DNA of 64,000 bases from Stackebrandtia albiflava (GTDB lineage: Bacteria > Actinomycetota > Actinomycetes > Mycobacteriales > Micromonosporaceae). Of the stretch, positions 10,134 through 18,958 are shown one piece after another. The position numbers and the translations under genes are program-made. The stretch's first letter is position 1; each line of letters begins with the position of its first letter. Under the pieces are notes generated by a model, which saw only the letters and a list, made by a program, of their open reading frames with translations, was not told the DNA's origin and searched no databases. The stretch is from the NCBI RefSeq assembly GCF_007994225.1, contig NZ_VLLL01000006.1:248001-312000 (forward strand), written 5' to 3'.

Positions 10134-10661
10134 ATGACCAGTGAAGGCGGCGTGGACTCCCTGGACGCCAGGCTCATCGCGTTGTTGGCGGCCGAGCCGC
10201 GCATCGGCGTGCTGGAATGCGCCCGGCGGCTCTCGGTGGCACGCGGGACGGTCCAGGCGAGGCTCGACAAGCTGTCGGCGCGCGGCGTCATCCGGGACTT
10301 CGGCCCCCGCATCGACCCCGCCGCCCTCGGCTACACCGTGACCGCGTTCATGACCCTGGAGATCGCGCAGGTCCACGGGCACCAACCGGTCGCGGCGCAC
10401 CTCACCGCGATCCCGGAGGTGCTGGAGGCGCACACCGTCACCGGTTCCGCCGACCTGATGTGCCGGATCGTGGCGCGCAGCAACGCCGACCTGCAACGGG
10501 TCATCGACCAGATCGTCGCCTCCGACGGCGTGGTTCGGGCGTCCTCGGTCATCGCGCTGGCCGAGCAGGTGCCGTACCGGACGCTGCCGCTGGTGCGGGC
10601 CGCCGCCGCGAAGGGCGTGACCCGACAGCCTCCTACAGGCGGTCAAGCCGGAACGAGCTGA
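10134..10661 (+). CDS. Lrp/AsnC-family transcriptional regulator
   Basis: A 175-aa regulator with an AsnC-type helix-turn-helix (residues about 6-50: LDARLIALLAAEPRIGVLE, then RRLSVARGTVQARLDKL) followed by a RAM (ACT-like) effector domain containing EVLEAHTVTGSADLMC. TAGACT lies 7 nt before ATG 10134, consistent with a leaderless start; the longer frame from 10080 would cover the promoter. Such proteins often sense amino acids, and its position opposite hppD suggests control of tyrosine degradation. The 3' end overlaps the convergent TPR gene by 29 bp. Confidence 0.9.
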   Translation: MTSEGGVDSLDARLIALLAAEPRIGVLECARRLSVARGTVQARLDKLSARGVIRDFGPRIDPAALGYTVTAFMTLEIAQVHGHQPVAAHLTAIPEVLEAHTVTGSADLMCRIVARSNADLQRVIDQIVASDGVVRASSVIALAEQVPYRTLPLVRAAAAKGVTRQPPTGGQAGTS

Positions 10662-11700
10662 CCATAAAGGACACCAGCAGTAGCGGGAGGCCCACGGCGG
10701 CCAACGGGAACGCCGCCACCGTCGGCGCGGCGACGCCCAGCAGCACGGTCGCCGCCACCCCCGCCAGCCGCAGCCGGGTCTGCCAGGGCCGCAACCCGGT
10801 CCGGGCGATACCGCCCCACAACGAGCCCGGCACCACCTGCCGGAACGCCCGTACGTGCAGGACGGCGGGTATCGCCACGCCCACGGCGACCACCACCGCC
10901 ACCGGCAGGTGCCACCAGTGGTGGAACCGCCCCACGTCACCGAGCATGTGGGTGAACAGCACGACCGAGCAGAGCAGTCCCAGCAGCGCGGTGCCGAGTG
11001 CCAGCCGCCAGGTCCAGCTCACCAGCAGGAAGGTGATGAGCCGGACGCGATGTGCGGCGGAGGCGTCGCCGGGGTCGATGCGGACCGCGGTGGCGAAGCC
11101 GGCCAGCGCGGCCAGCCTGCCGCGCAGTCCGCCCCGGTGGAGCCGGACGACCGCGAGTTCCCGGTGCAACGGGGCCGACTGCGGGTCGAGCCGCAGGCCC
11201 TCCGAATACGCCGCCTCGGCGTCGGCCATCCGGTCCTGTGCGCCCGCTACGAGGCCCTGTGTGAGCCGGAAGCCGGCCTGCGTCGGTGCCAGCCGGACGG
11301 CCTCGTCGGCCGCGTCACGGGCGGCGGGCAGCATGTCTTGGAGTTGGGCGAGCAACGCGGCGAGGAGTTCGAACGCCGCCCCGTTGGCCGGATCGAGCCG
11401 GATCGCCGCGTGGGTGACCTCGACGGCGTCGTGATACCGGTCGAGCCGGCCGAGGATGCGGGCGTGCCTGAGCAGGTAGGGCGCGGATTCGGGCGAGAGC
11501 CGGACCGCGGTCTCGGCGGCGGTCAGGGCAGTGGCGTCGTTCTCCGCGCGCAGATGGGCCCCCGCGAGCAGGTACCACGCGGTCGCGTTCTCGGGATCGC
11601 CCGCGATGGTCTTCACCAGTTCGGCGATCGCGTCGGTGGTACGGCCGACGTCGAGGAGCAGTTCCGCCTTGGCGAGTCCACGCGAGGTGTCGAAGGACAT
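10633..11700 (-). CDS. Membrane-anchored TPR protein (paralogue 1)
   Basis: A 355-aa protein. Residues about 1-200 are tetratricopeptide-like helical pairs (SRGLAKAELLLDVGRTTDAI, AAHLRAENDATAL, DAVEVTHAAIRLDPAN, and AEAAYSEGLRLDPQSA), a protein-protein interaction scaffold. The C-terminal part has about four membrane helices, with GIARTGLRPWQTRLRLAG between pairs. The next gene encodes a protein of exactly the same length and plan with GIARIGLRPWRTRVRSAG at the same position, so these are tandem paralogues. They follow an AAA ATPase whose N terminus is also TPR-like, suggesting one membrane-associated complex. The 3' end overlaps the AsnC-type gene by 29 bp. Confidence 0.75.
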   Translation of the reverse strand: MSFDTSRGLAKAELLLDVGRTTDAIAELVKTIAGDPENATAWYLLAGAHLRAENDATALTAAETAVRLSPESAPYLLRHARILGRLDRYHDAVEVTHAAIRLDPANGAAFELLAALLAQLQDMLPAARDAADEAVRLAPTQAGFRLTQGLVAGAQDRMADAEAAYSEGLRLDPQSAPLHRELAVVRLHRGGLRGRLAALAGFATAVRIDPGDASAAHRVRLITFLLVSWTWRLALGTALLGLLCSVVLFTHMLGDVGRFHHWWHLPVAVVVAVGVAIPAVLHVRAFRQVVPGSLWGGIARTGLRPWQTRLRLAGVAATVLLGVAAPTVAAFPLAAVGLPLLLVSFMVSSFRLDRL

Positions 11701-11716
11701 CGGCGCTCCCGGCCGG

Positions 11717-12784
11717 TCAGCCGAGCCCGCCGGAGCGGGGCCTTCGCGCGACGAGGAACAGCACGCCCATCGCCAGGCCCGCGAACGGCGCCACCGGGAA
11801 GAACGTGACCGCCGGGGTGACGACACCGCCGGCGACGGCCACGGCCAGCCCCGCCGAGCGGACCCGGGTCCGCCACGGCCGCAAGCCGATCCGGGCGATC
11901 CCCGGCCGCAACGTACCGGGAATCCGCCGCAGCAGCGTCACGGCGACCGCCACGCCGGGAACCGCCGTCACCGCCACCGCGACCGCGATCGCCGCCCAGT
12001 GCCCCGCCGTGTAGGCCGGGTCGGAGCCGGTCAGGACGAACCGGTCGACGAGGGTTCCCGTCACCATGCCGCACACCAGGGTGCCCAGGGCGAGGAGCCA
12101 GCCCTTCGTCACCAGCCGGTACACCGCGTCGGCCAGGTTCGGTACCGCGAGGCGGAATCCCGGGTCGGCCCGTACCGCGTCGGCGAACCCGGTCACCGCC
12201 GCGACGGTCTGCCTCGCGGCACCGAGCCGCAGCCTCGCGAGCGCGAGATTGCGGTGCAGTTCCGCCGACTGGGGATTCCACCGCAACGCCTCCTGGAACG
12301 CGGTCACGGCGATCGCCGCGTCGCCCTGTTCCAGTGCCACGACCCCGTGGATCAGGTGGTTGGTGGACTTCTGCGGTCCGAGCCGGACCGCGTGTTCGGC
12401 CATCGTCCGGGCCGTGGGGAGCGCCCGGGGGTCGCGGCGCAGTACGTCGGCCAGTTGCGCGTAACCGCCGGAGTCCTGCGGGGCGAGCGAGACACACCTC
12501 TGCAGGCTCTGCGCCGCCTCCGGCAACCGGCCGAGCAGCTTGAGGACGGCTCCCCGCAGCCGCCAACCCGCGGCGTGTTCCGCGCGCAGCTCCAGATGGG
12601 CTTCCACCGCGCGCAGCGCCTGTTCGTGGTCCCGGAGGTCCACGCGCGCCACCGCCAGCAGGTACCAGGCGTCGGCGTCGCCGGGGTGCGCGGCGAGCAG
12701 TGTCGTGAGCAGTTCGGCGGCCTCGTCGGCGCGCTTGGCCTCGACGAGGAGCCGCGCCTTGGCGAGGCCGGTCTCGGTAACCAT
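11717..12784 (-). CDS. Membrane-anchored TPR protein (paralogue 2)
   Basis: A 355-aa protein starting at ATG 12784 (MVTETGLAKARLL). It has N-terminal TPR-like repeats (DEAAELLTTLLAAHPGDADA, LPEAAQSLQRCVSLAPQD, AAIAVTAFQEALRWNPQS) and about four C-terminal membrane helices with GIARIGLRPWRTRVRSAG between them. It matches paralogue 1 in length and architecture. Its ATG lies inside the upstream AAA ATPase frame at the codons AAA-TGG, exactly where a 4-bp ATGA stop/start overlap would be expected, so it was probably translationally coupled to the ATPase. Confidence 0.75.
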   Translation of the reverse strand: MVTETGLAKARLLVEAKRADEAAELLTTLLAAHPGDADAWYLLAVARVDLRDHEQALRAVEAHLELRAEHAAGWRLRGAVLKLLGRLPEAAQSLQRCVSLAPQDSGGYAQLADVLRRDPRALPTARTMAEHAVRLGPQKSTNHLIHGVVALEQGDAAIAVTAFQEALRWNPQSAELHRNLALARLRLGAARQTVAAVTGFADAVRADPGFRLAVPNLADAVYRLVTKGWLLALGTLVCGMVTGTLVDRFVLTGSDPAYTAGHWAAIAVAVAVTAVPGVAVAVTLLRRIPGTLRPGIARIGLRPWRTRVRSAGLAVAVAGGVVTPAVTFFPVAPFAGLAMGVLFLVARRPRSGGLG

Positions 12785-14082
12785 TTGCGGTGCCGCTTCA
12801 GATAGGTGACGAGGTCGTCGTACATGCCGCCGTCGTTGGAGAACATCGCGACGTTGCGGGCGGTGGCGAACCACGGGTCGGCGGACGGCCGGACGTCGCC
12901 GAGCGCGGTCTCCATGTCGTCCTGCGTGATCATCCTGGGTTCCCCGGAGGCGATGGAGTCCATGAGCGCGGCCTCGGTGGCGAGTTCGCACAGGTGCGTC
13001 AGGTCGGCTCCGGACAGGCCCTCGGTGCGTTTCGCCAGCCGGGCCACCTCGATGCCGGCTATCGGTCGGTCCCGCAGCGTCGCGCGTAGGATCTGCTCCC
13101 GCGCCTCGGTGTCGGGTGGCGACACCAGGACCGTGCGGTCGAAGCGGCCGGGACGACGCAACGCGACGTCGACGTCCCACGGATGATTGGTGGCCGCCAA
13201 CAGGTAGACGCCCTCGTTGTCGGACCCGACACCGTCCATCTCGGTCAGGAGCTGGTTGACGACGTTGCGCATCCCGCTGCTGCGCAACTGGTCGCGCTTG
13301 CCGCCGATGGCGTCGAGTTCGTCGAAGAACAGCACGCACGGTGCCTGGAGCCGGGCCGCCTCGAAGAGGGCGTGCAGGTTGCGTTCCGAGTCCCCCAGCC
13401 AGCGTTCCAGGATCTCGTTGAGTGTCACGGGTATGAACGCGGCACCCAGCTCGCCCGCCACCGCCTTGGCGAGGAACGTCTTCCCGCAGCCGGGCGGACC
13501 GTACATGAGCAGGCCGCCGCGCAGGCTCTTGCCGAAGAACCGGCGGAGCTTCGGGTTGCGGATCGGCGCGAGGAACGCCGCCTCCAGTCGCTTCTTGGCC
13601 TCGGCCATCCCGGCCACGTCGGCGAGCGTGACCCGGCTCTCCTCCACGTCGAGCACCGGTGGGGCGGACTCGTCGCCGTCGGTGGTGACGGGTTCGTGGA
13701 ACCTCGGCGGGATCACGTCCTTGAGTTCGTCCTGTGCGGTCCGCCAGTCGAAGCCGTCCGGTTTCGGCTCCGCGCCGACCGCCTGCGGTGCCGGCGTGGC
13801 GGCTCCGGTCGCGGCGCCGCCGGTCTCGGCCGCCGTGGGCGCCGATTCGCCTGCGGCCCCGGCGGACCGCTGCGCGGGTGGGGCGGCGAGCCGGCCCATG
13901 AGCGCCAGTGCCGCCGGGTCGCCGGGTTCGCGTTGCAGTGCCTGCGCGACCTCGACGACGGCGGCGGCCCGGTCGTCGGCCGCCAGCAGCAGCTCCGCCA
14001 GGTGGAGGCGGAGGGTGACGTCGTCGGGTGCGGCGGCCACGGCGGCGCGGAGGCTGTTGATCAACGGGGACGGGTCGGCCAT
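12352..14082 (-). CDS. AAA ATPase (CDC48/FtsH-type), apparent stop-codon loss
   Basis: The frame encodes 576 aa but only about the first 433 look real. Residues 1-75 are TPR-like; 100-160 are a Pro/Ala/Glu linker and DVIPPRF region; the AAA module has Walker A GPPGCGKT, Walker B LFFDELDAIGG, the second region of homology AATNHPWDVDVALRRPGRFDR and sensor-2 EGLSGADLTHL. It resembles VCP/FtsH-type unfoldases. After residue 433 the frame reads through the downstream TPR gene out of frame, giving Arg/Pro/Ser/Cys/Trp-rich nonsense. Codon 434 is TGG; TGA there would give the usual ATGA overlap. CATAAT six nt before ATG 14082 suggests a leaderless start. Confidence 0.85.
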   Translation of the reverse strand: MADPSPLINSLRAAVAAAPDDVTLRLHLAELLLAADDRAAAVVEVAQALQREPGDPAALALMGRLAAPPAQRSAGAAGESAPTAAETGGAATGAATPAPQAVGAEPKPDGFDWRTAQDELKDVIPPRFHEPVTTDGDESAPPVLDVEESRVTLADVAGMAEAKKRLEAAFLAPIRNPKLRRFFGKSLRGGLLMYGPPGCGKTFLAKAVAGELGAAFIPVTLNEILERWLGDSERNLHALFEAARLQAPCVLFFDELDAIGGKRDQLRSSGMRNVVNQLLTEMDGVGSDNEGVYLLAATNHPWDVDVALRRPGRFDRTVLVSPPDTEAREQILRATLRDRPIAGIEVARLAKRTEGLSGADLTHLCELATEAALMDSIASGEPRMITQDDMETALGDVRPSADPWFATARNVAMFSNDGGMYDDLVTYLKRHRKWLPRPASPRRGSSSRPSAPTRPPNCSRHCSPRTPATPTPGTCWRWRAWTSGTTNRRCARWKPIWSCARNTPRVGGCGEPSSSCSAGCRRRRRACRGVSRSPRRTPAVTRNWPTYCAATPGRSPRPGRWPNTRSGSDRRSPPTT

Positions 14083-14152
14083 GCGTCGATTATGCGTGGC
14101 CGATCCGGCGGTGGGACGGCCCGTCGCCGGATCGGCCATTGTGGCCGGACGG

Positions 14153-16036
14153 TCAGACGACCCGGACGTAGTCGACCGTCATGGTGAAGTCCAGGTTCGG
14201 ATCCGGGGCGCCCGCCCAGGAACCGACCGCCACGTTCAGCAGGACGGTCGCCGGGGAGTCGGCCGGGACGTCCAGCGGCAGCGTGGCGTACCAGACGCCG
14301 TCGATCGACAGGGCCGCCCAACCGTCCGGCCCGCTCTCCCAGTCGAGTTCGTACTCGTGGAACTCGGCGGGATCGAAGTCGGCCGGGAAACCGGGCGCGT
14401 CGGCGTAGAACAACGCGCCGCCACGGTGAGTGGGCGTGTGCACGTTGTAGGTGGGGCGCCAGTCGGAGCCGTTGAGGCCGTTCTCCATCAGGTCGACCTC
14501 ACCGTGCAGCGGCCACACGTCCTCCGGCTGACCTAGCGTCCAGATGGCCGGCCAGGCGCCCGGCTGCCAACCGTCCATCTTGGCGCGGACCACGATGTTG
14601 CCGCTTCCGGTGGTGTGCGTGGACTTCAGGCGCGCCGAGGTGAACGACGCCGATTCACCCCACTGGTTGGTGTACTCCTCGGCACGGGCGTGGATCACCA
14701 GGTTGCCCTGCCCGTCGAGTTCGGCGTTGTGGCCGCCGTCGGTGTAACACTGGTCCTCCTTGTTCGCGGTGTCCCCCCAGTTGCAGCCGGTCTCCTGTAC
14801 CCACAGGGCGGGGTCCGGCCCGCTTCCGGCGGGACCGTCGAACTCGTCCACCCAGCTGTAGTCGGCGGTGGACATCACCGGCGTGAACTCCTCCGCCACC
14901 GGGGTGTACTCGGTGGGTTGTCCGCCGCCGGGTTGCTGCACCGACGTCCACAGGCACGGGAAGTTCCCGGACTCCGCGCACTCCGGTTGCCACCACAGCG
15001 CCACCGAGGCGCCGCCGTCACGCATCCCGGCGAGGGCGGCGCGCATCATGGCGGGTGTGCTGCCGTTGTGGGCGGGTGAGACCTCGGCGTAGAACTCCGA
15101 CCACCAGATGGGCAGGTCGGTCCGCGCGGCGACCCATTCGGTGATGGTCCGGAACTTGTCGGTGACCTGCGCGGTCGTCGTCGGGTGCCACTCGCCGTCA
15201 CTGGTCTGGGCGGCGGCGTCCATGGTGAAGAAGTCGGCGCCGACGTTGTTGGCGAGCCAGTACTCGATGGCGTCGAGCGGCCGCCGGTCGAGAACGCCCC
15301 ACTCACCGGAGATGTCGCTGGGGTGGCTTCCCGGTTCGGCGTAGGTGACCATCGGGGTGTACGGGCCGCCGATGAGGGCGTCGGGCCGCACCTCCTTCAC
15401 GGCGGTGTACACGACGTTGTAGAACTCGGTGAAACCCTCGTAGTCCCAACGGTTCTCCGCCTCGTTCCAGAAACCCTTGAACTCGTTCCAGACCTGGAAG
15501 TGCCGCACCTGCGGGTACCGCTGCGCGGTCTCGGCGGCCAGTCGGGCGAAGTCGTCGAAGTGTTCGGGCGCGACGGGGGCCTCCATCGCCCAGTCCATGT
15601 CGTCCTCGCCGTCGCCGTCGGAGTCCCGGCCGCCGCCGGGTTTCATCCATCCGGGCGCGGTGCACAGCGTGATGACGGGGGTCCCGCCGGTCTCGTCGAT
15701 CAGGGCCATCCGCGCGTCCAGGCTCTCCCAGTCGCGGGCGTCGGAGTCGGGGTCGGGCCACGGATTGGACGTGCCCCAACCCATGAGGTGCTGGTTCTGC
15801 AGCGGGCCGAGATCCGCCAGGAGTCGTTTCGCGTCGGCGACGGCGGCCGGGTCGCCCCAGGAGTCGATGCTGCGTTGGGTGTGGGTGACACCGAGCTGGA
15901 ACCCGTCGGCGGTGGGGCGTGGCGTGGCGGTCGCATCCGACGCCGCCGCGGTACCGGTGAGCAGTAGGGCCGCCGCGGCGGCGGTGGCGAGGACCGGCCG
16001 CAGCCGGAACCTCGCAGGTCTGGAGTGGACGGTCAT
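14153..16036 (-). CDS. Secreted two-domain glycoside hydrolase (GH39-like + GH16)
   Basis: A 627-aa exported protein with a Sec signal peptide (about residues 1-36, ATAAAAALLLTGTAAA). The first module (about 45-400) is a TIM-barrel glycosidase of clan A type, with a likely acid/base Glu in VWNEFKGFWNEAE and a likely nucleophile Glu in IWWSEFYAEV; it is closest by eye to GH39. The second (about 415-627) is a GH16 beta-sandwich with the catalytic signature GEVDLMEN and a WPAIWTLG strand, as in laminarinases and other beta-glucanases. Two catalytic domains in one chain suggest joint attack on a mixed or decorated glucan. GGAAGG precedes ATG 16036. The GH39 label is tentative. Confidence 0.8.
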   Translation of the reverse strand: MTVHSRPARFRLRPVLATAAAAALLLTGTAAASDATATPRPTADGFQLGVTHTQRSIDSWGDPAAVADAKRLLADLGPLQNQHLMGWGTSNPWPDPDSDARDWESLDARMALIDETGGTPVITLCTAPGWMKPGGGRDSDGDGEDDMDWAMEAPVAPEHFDDFARLAAETAQRYPQVRHFQVWNEFKGFWNEAENRWDYEGFTEFYNVVYTAVKEVRPDALIGGPYTPMVTYAEPGSHPSDISGEWGVLDRRPLDAIEYWLANNVGADFFTMDAAAQTSDGEWHPTTTAQVTDKFRTITEWVAARTDLPIWWSEFYAEVSPAHNGSTPAMMRAALAGMRDGGASVALWWQPECAESGNFPCLWTSVQQPGGGQPTEYTPVAEEFTPVMSTADYSWVDEFDGPAGSGPDPALWVQETGCNWGDTANKEDQCYTDGGHNAELDGQGNLVIHARAEEYTNQWGESASFTSARLKSTHTTGSGNIVVRAKMDGWQPGAWPAIWTLGQPEDVWPLHGEVDLMENGLNGSDWRPTYNVHTPTHRGGALFYADAPGFPADFDPAEFHEYELDWESGPDGWAALSIDGVWYATLPLDVPADSPATVLLNVAVGSWAGAPDPNLDFTMTVDYVRVV

Positions 16037-16246
16037 GGTGGGAACCTTCCGAAGGGGAACGGGCAACCTCACGCTAATGACCCGCCGATGGGCTGACAAG
16101 GCGGCGCGGTGTCCGGTCTGGCCAGCGGGAGAACGTTTGCAGGAGGCCCGGGCGTACCCCCGGCCGGCCCCGCACCCGCTGAGAATCTCTCAGCCGCCGG
16201 ACCGCGAGAGTGGCCGGAGCCGGCCGGCGGCTATACCGTGGAACCC

Positions 16247-16927
16247 GTGACTCGACTGGTGCGTTGGTGGACGTTCCGGCGACTGGTGATCCTGGCGTTG
16301 GCGGCCGCGATCACCGGGAGCCTGATGGCGGCGTCGGCGCACGTGTGGGTGCGCGCGAACTCCGCCGACCGCCAGTACACGGTGGACTCCGTACCGGCCG
16401 CGCCGGTGGCGTTGGTCCTCGGGGCCAGGGTCGACCGGACGGGAGCGCCCTCCCCGGTGCTGGCCGCCCGACTGGACCTCGCCCGGGAGCTGTACGAGTC
16501 CGGCAAGGTCAAGGCGCTCCTGGTCAGCGGTGACGGCGGAAGCCCCACGTACAACGAGGTCGATCCCATGCGGCGGTACCTCATCGACGCGGGTGTGCCC
16601 GAGACGGCGGTCATCGGCGACTACGCCGGTTTCGACACCTGGGACTCCTGCGTCCGCGCCGCCCGGGTCTTCGGGGTCGAGCGGATGATCGTGGTGACCC
16701 AGACGTTCCACCTCGACCGCGCCATCGCGTTGTGCCGCGGCGCCGGGATCGACACCGTGGGAGTGGGCGAGGAGACCCTCCGGGACGACGACCTCCAGTG
16801 GCGTCGCAACGTGGCACGCGAGTACCTCGCCAACGTCAAGGCGATGTGGGACGCCCTCGTCGACAGCGACCCCACCTTCCTCGGTCCCTACGAGACCGGA
16901 GTGGACGAGGCCGTCGCGGCCGGTTGA
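16247..16927 (+). CDS. SanA/YdcF-like (DUF218) membrane protein
   Basis: About 226 aa if translation begins at GTG 16247. An N-terminal membrane helix (about residues 14-31) is followed by a DUF218 domain with ALVLGARVDRTG, LLVSGDGGSPTYNEVDPM, and VVTQTFHLDRAIALCRGAG. This matches the SanA family linked to cell-envelope integrity and vancomycin resistance at high temperature in enterobacteria; the biochemical role is unsettled. The frame stays open upstream to an ATG at 16109, but that segment looks non-coding, and a TATACC box lies just upstream of the GTG. It converges with the oxidase gene 10 bp away. Confidence 0.8.
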   Translation: MTRLVRWWTFRRLVILALAAAITGSLMAASAHVWVRANSADRQYTVDSVPAAPVALVLGARVDRTGAPSPVLAARLDLARELYESGKVKALLVSGDGGSPTYNEVDPMRRYLIDAGVPETAVIGDYAGFDTWDSCVRAARVFGVERMIVVTQTFHLDRAIALCRGAGIDTVGVGEETLRDDDLQWRRNVAREYLANVKAMWDALVDSDPTFLGPYETGVDEAVAAG

Positions 16928-16937
16928 CCTCCACCTC

Positions 16938-18485
16938 TCAGTCGTGGTCGTGATGCCCGGCCGCCGGGTCGGTGGGGACCACGCCGACCTCCTGGCCCTC
17001 GTCCAGCACCACGAACTGGCCCATCAGGCCGCTGTCCTCGTGGTAGAGGATGTGACAGTGGTACATGTAGGGCATGTCGGGGTCGGTGAAGTCGCTGAAC
17101 CGCATCGCCACCCGCACCGGTCGGCCGTGCCACACCTGGACGGTGTCCTTCCAGCCGGCGAGCTCCGCCGGCGGTGCCTCGCCACCGATCGAGAGCACCT
17201 GGAACTGCACGTCGTGTACGTGGAAGTTGTGCAGCGAGGCGTCGACGTTGACGATCTCCCAGATCTCCACGCTGTCCCGGCGGACACCGAAGTCGATCCG
17301 GCTCATGTCCATCTTGGACTTGTTGATCCGGAAACCCGACAACTCGAACGTCCGCGTCGTCACCGCCTCGTCCACCGGCAGCGGCGGTACCTCGACCAGC
17401 GTGTCGGGCAGCGGCGGCGAGTCGGCCAGCTCCGCGGCGGCCCGGAACTCCAGCACGTCGAACCGGTCGTCGCCGCCGTGCACCCGGTCGGTGAAGAAGT
17501 CGCCCATCAACTCCGGCGGCTCGCTGCGCAGCACCACGGTCTCCCCGGGCGTGAACTCCACGATCACCTCGGCCCGCTCCCCCGGTGACAGCTGCAGCCG
17601 CCGGGTCGCGTGCGGAGCCGCGAGCAGGCCGCCGTCAGAGGCGATGACGGTGAGCGGCCGGTCGTCCGAGAACGCGAACTGGTAGACCCGGGCGTTGGAC
17701 CCGTTGAGCAGCCGCAACCGGACCCGCCGGGTCGACACGTCCAGGTACGGACCGTACGTCCCGTTGACGAGCAGGTGGTCACCGAGGACTCCGGCGCTGC
17801 TCATCAGGTGCGGGGCGTCGTCGAACTGGTTGCCGCCGTCGAACGCCCGGTCCTGCACGACGACGGGGACGTCGTCCACACCGTACTCGCGGGGCAGCGG
17901 CAGCGCGGCCTCCGCGTCGTCGTCCACCAGGAACAGCCCCGCGAGTCCGCGGTACACGTGCTTTGCGGTGGCGCCGTGCGGGTGCGGGTGGTACCAGAGC
18001 GTGGCGGCGGGCTGGTCCACCGTCCACTCGGGAGACCAGGTGTCGGTGGGCGCGACCGCCTGGTGCGGGCCGCCGTCCATCGCCGCGGGCAGGTGCATTC
18101 CGTGCCAGTGGACGCTGGAGGTCTCCGGCAGCGAGTTCCGCACGTTCACGACCACGTGGTCACCGCGCCGGGCGCGCAGGGTGGGACCCAGGTAGTCGCC
18201 GTTGAACCCCCAGGTGCGGGTGGACTCGCCGGGCAGGAAACGCCGGGAACCCTCCTTGAGCTGCAGGTCGAAGACGAGCCGGCCGTCCGCGTCGCGTTGC
18301 CCGGTGGCGAGTTCCGGGATGTGCAGCGGCGTGGCGAAGTCGACCTCGCCGACGGTGTCGGTCTTCGCGGAGTGCAAAAGCGCCCCGACGACTCCGCCGG
18401 CCCCGGCCGCGAGGACCCCCACTCCGGCGAGTCCGTAACCGAGGACCCGGCGGCGGGTGAGTCGTGGTGTCGGGCTGGTGCTCAT
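16938..18485 (-). CDS. Multicopper oxidase (bilirubin oxidase/CueO-like), Tat-exported
   Basis: A 515-aa protein with a twin-arginine signal (TRRRVLGYGLAG, residues about 10-21) and three cupredoxin domains. All copper sites are present: HWHGMH, WYHPHPHG, HNFHVHDVQF and YHCHILYHEDSGLM, the last with the T1 Cys, His and Met. These supply the type 1 and trinuclear centres that couple substrate oxidation to O2 reduction. The group includes spore-coat, bilirubin and cuprous oxidases. The final residues HHDHD may add metal binding. GGAGGAG precedes the ATG. It lies 20 bp downstream of a SnoaL-like gene, probably one operon. Confidence 0.93.
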   Translation of the reverse strand: MSTSPTPRLTRRRVLGYGLAGVGVLAAGAGGVVGALLHSAKTDTVGEVDFATPLHIPELATGQRDADGRLVFDLQLKEGSRRFLPGESTRTWGFNGDYLGPTLRARRGDHVVVNVRNSLPETSSVHWHGMHLPAAMDGGPHQAVAPTDTWSPEWTVDQPAATLWYHPHPHGATAKHVYRGLAGLFLVDDDAEAALPLPREYGVDDVPVVVQDRAFDGGNQFDDAPHLMSSAGVLGDHLLVNGTYGPYLDVSTRRVRLRLLNGSNARVYQFAFSDDRPLTVIASDGGLLAAPHATRRLQLSPGERAEVIVEFTPGETVVLRSEPPELMGDFFTDRVHGGDDRFDVLEFRAAAELADSPPLPDTLVEVPPLPVDEAVTTRTFELSGFRINKSKMDMSRIDFGVRRDSVEIWEIVNVDASLHNFHVHDVQFQVLSIGGEAPPAELAGWKDTVQVWHGRPVRVAMRFSDFTDPDMPYMYHCHILYHEDSGLMGQFVVLDEGQEVGVVPTDPAAGHHDHD

Positions 18486-18505
18486 GTCTCCTCCGGGGTT
18501 CGGGT

Positions 18506-18958
18506 TCACAAGTGGGGGGCGAGCCGGGGATCCCTGCGGTGGCCGATGCGTTCCAGCAGGCGACGGCGCCTGGTGTTCTGGAAGGCGGTGAACCTCCACT
18601 CGCCGTCCGCGCGGCGTACCGCCACGAGGGTCTGGACCTTCCAGTCGCGGCGTTTCGGTGCGCGTTGGCGGCGTTGCAGGATCGCGCCGCGCGAGACGAG
18701 GACGGCCACGTCGTCGGTGACGAATCGCAGGGAGTCGACGACCTGGTGCAGCCGGGTGTTCCGCTGGAACGTGCTCCACAGCGCCTCGTGGCTGTCGACG
18801 ATGTGCCGACGGCCGCGCATGTGGCCGCCGAGGAAGTTGACGTAGTCGGCGTCGGGGGTGAAGCAGTCGGCGTAGGCCTCGGCGTCGGCGGCGGCCCACG
18901 CGGCGACCAGCGTGTCGAACAGTGCGGTCACGGCGGTGGTGTCGTCGGTGTGTGTCAT
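18506..18958 (-). CDS. SnoaL-like / SgcJ-EcaC family protein
   Basis: A 150-aa protein with an NTF2-like fold: an N-terminal helix (VTALFDTLVAAWAAADAEAYADCF), then TPDADYVNFLGGHMRG, HEALWSTFQRNTRLHQVV and a C-terminal sheet ending in WRFTAFQNTRRRR. This resembles the SgcJ/EcaC family of small stand-alone domains used as enzymes or ligand binders. AAGGGG precedes ATG 18958. Position 20 bp before the multicopper oxidase suggests a shared transcript, but no specific function follows from that. Confidence 0.75.
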   Translation of the reverse strand: MTHTDDTTAVTALFDTLVAAWAAADAEAYADCFTPDADYVNFLGGHMRGRRHIVDSHEALWSTFQRNTRLHQVVDSLRFVTDDVAVLVSRGAILQRRQRAPKRRDWKVQTLVAVRRADGEWRFTAFQNTRRRRLLERIGHRRDPRLAPHL

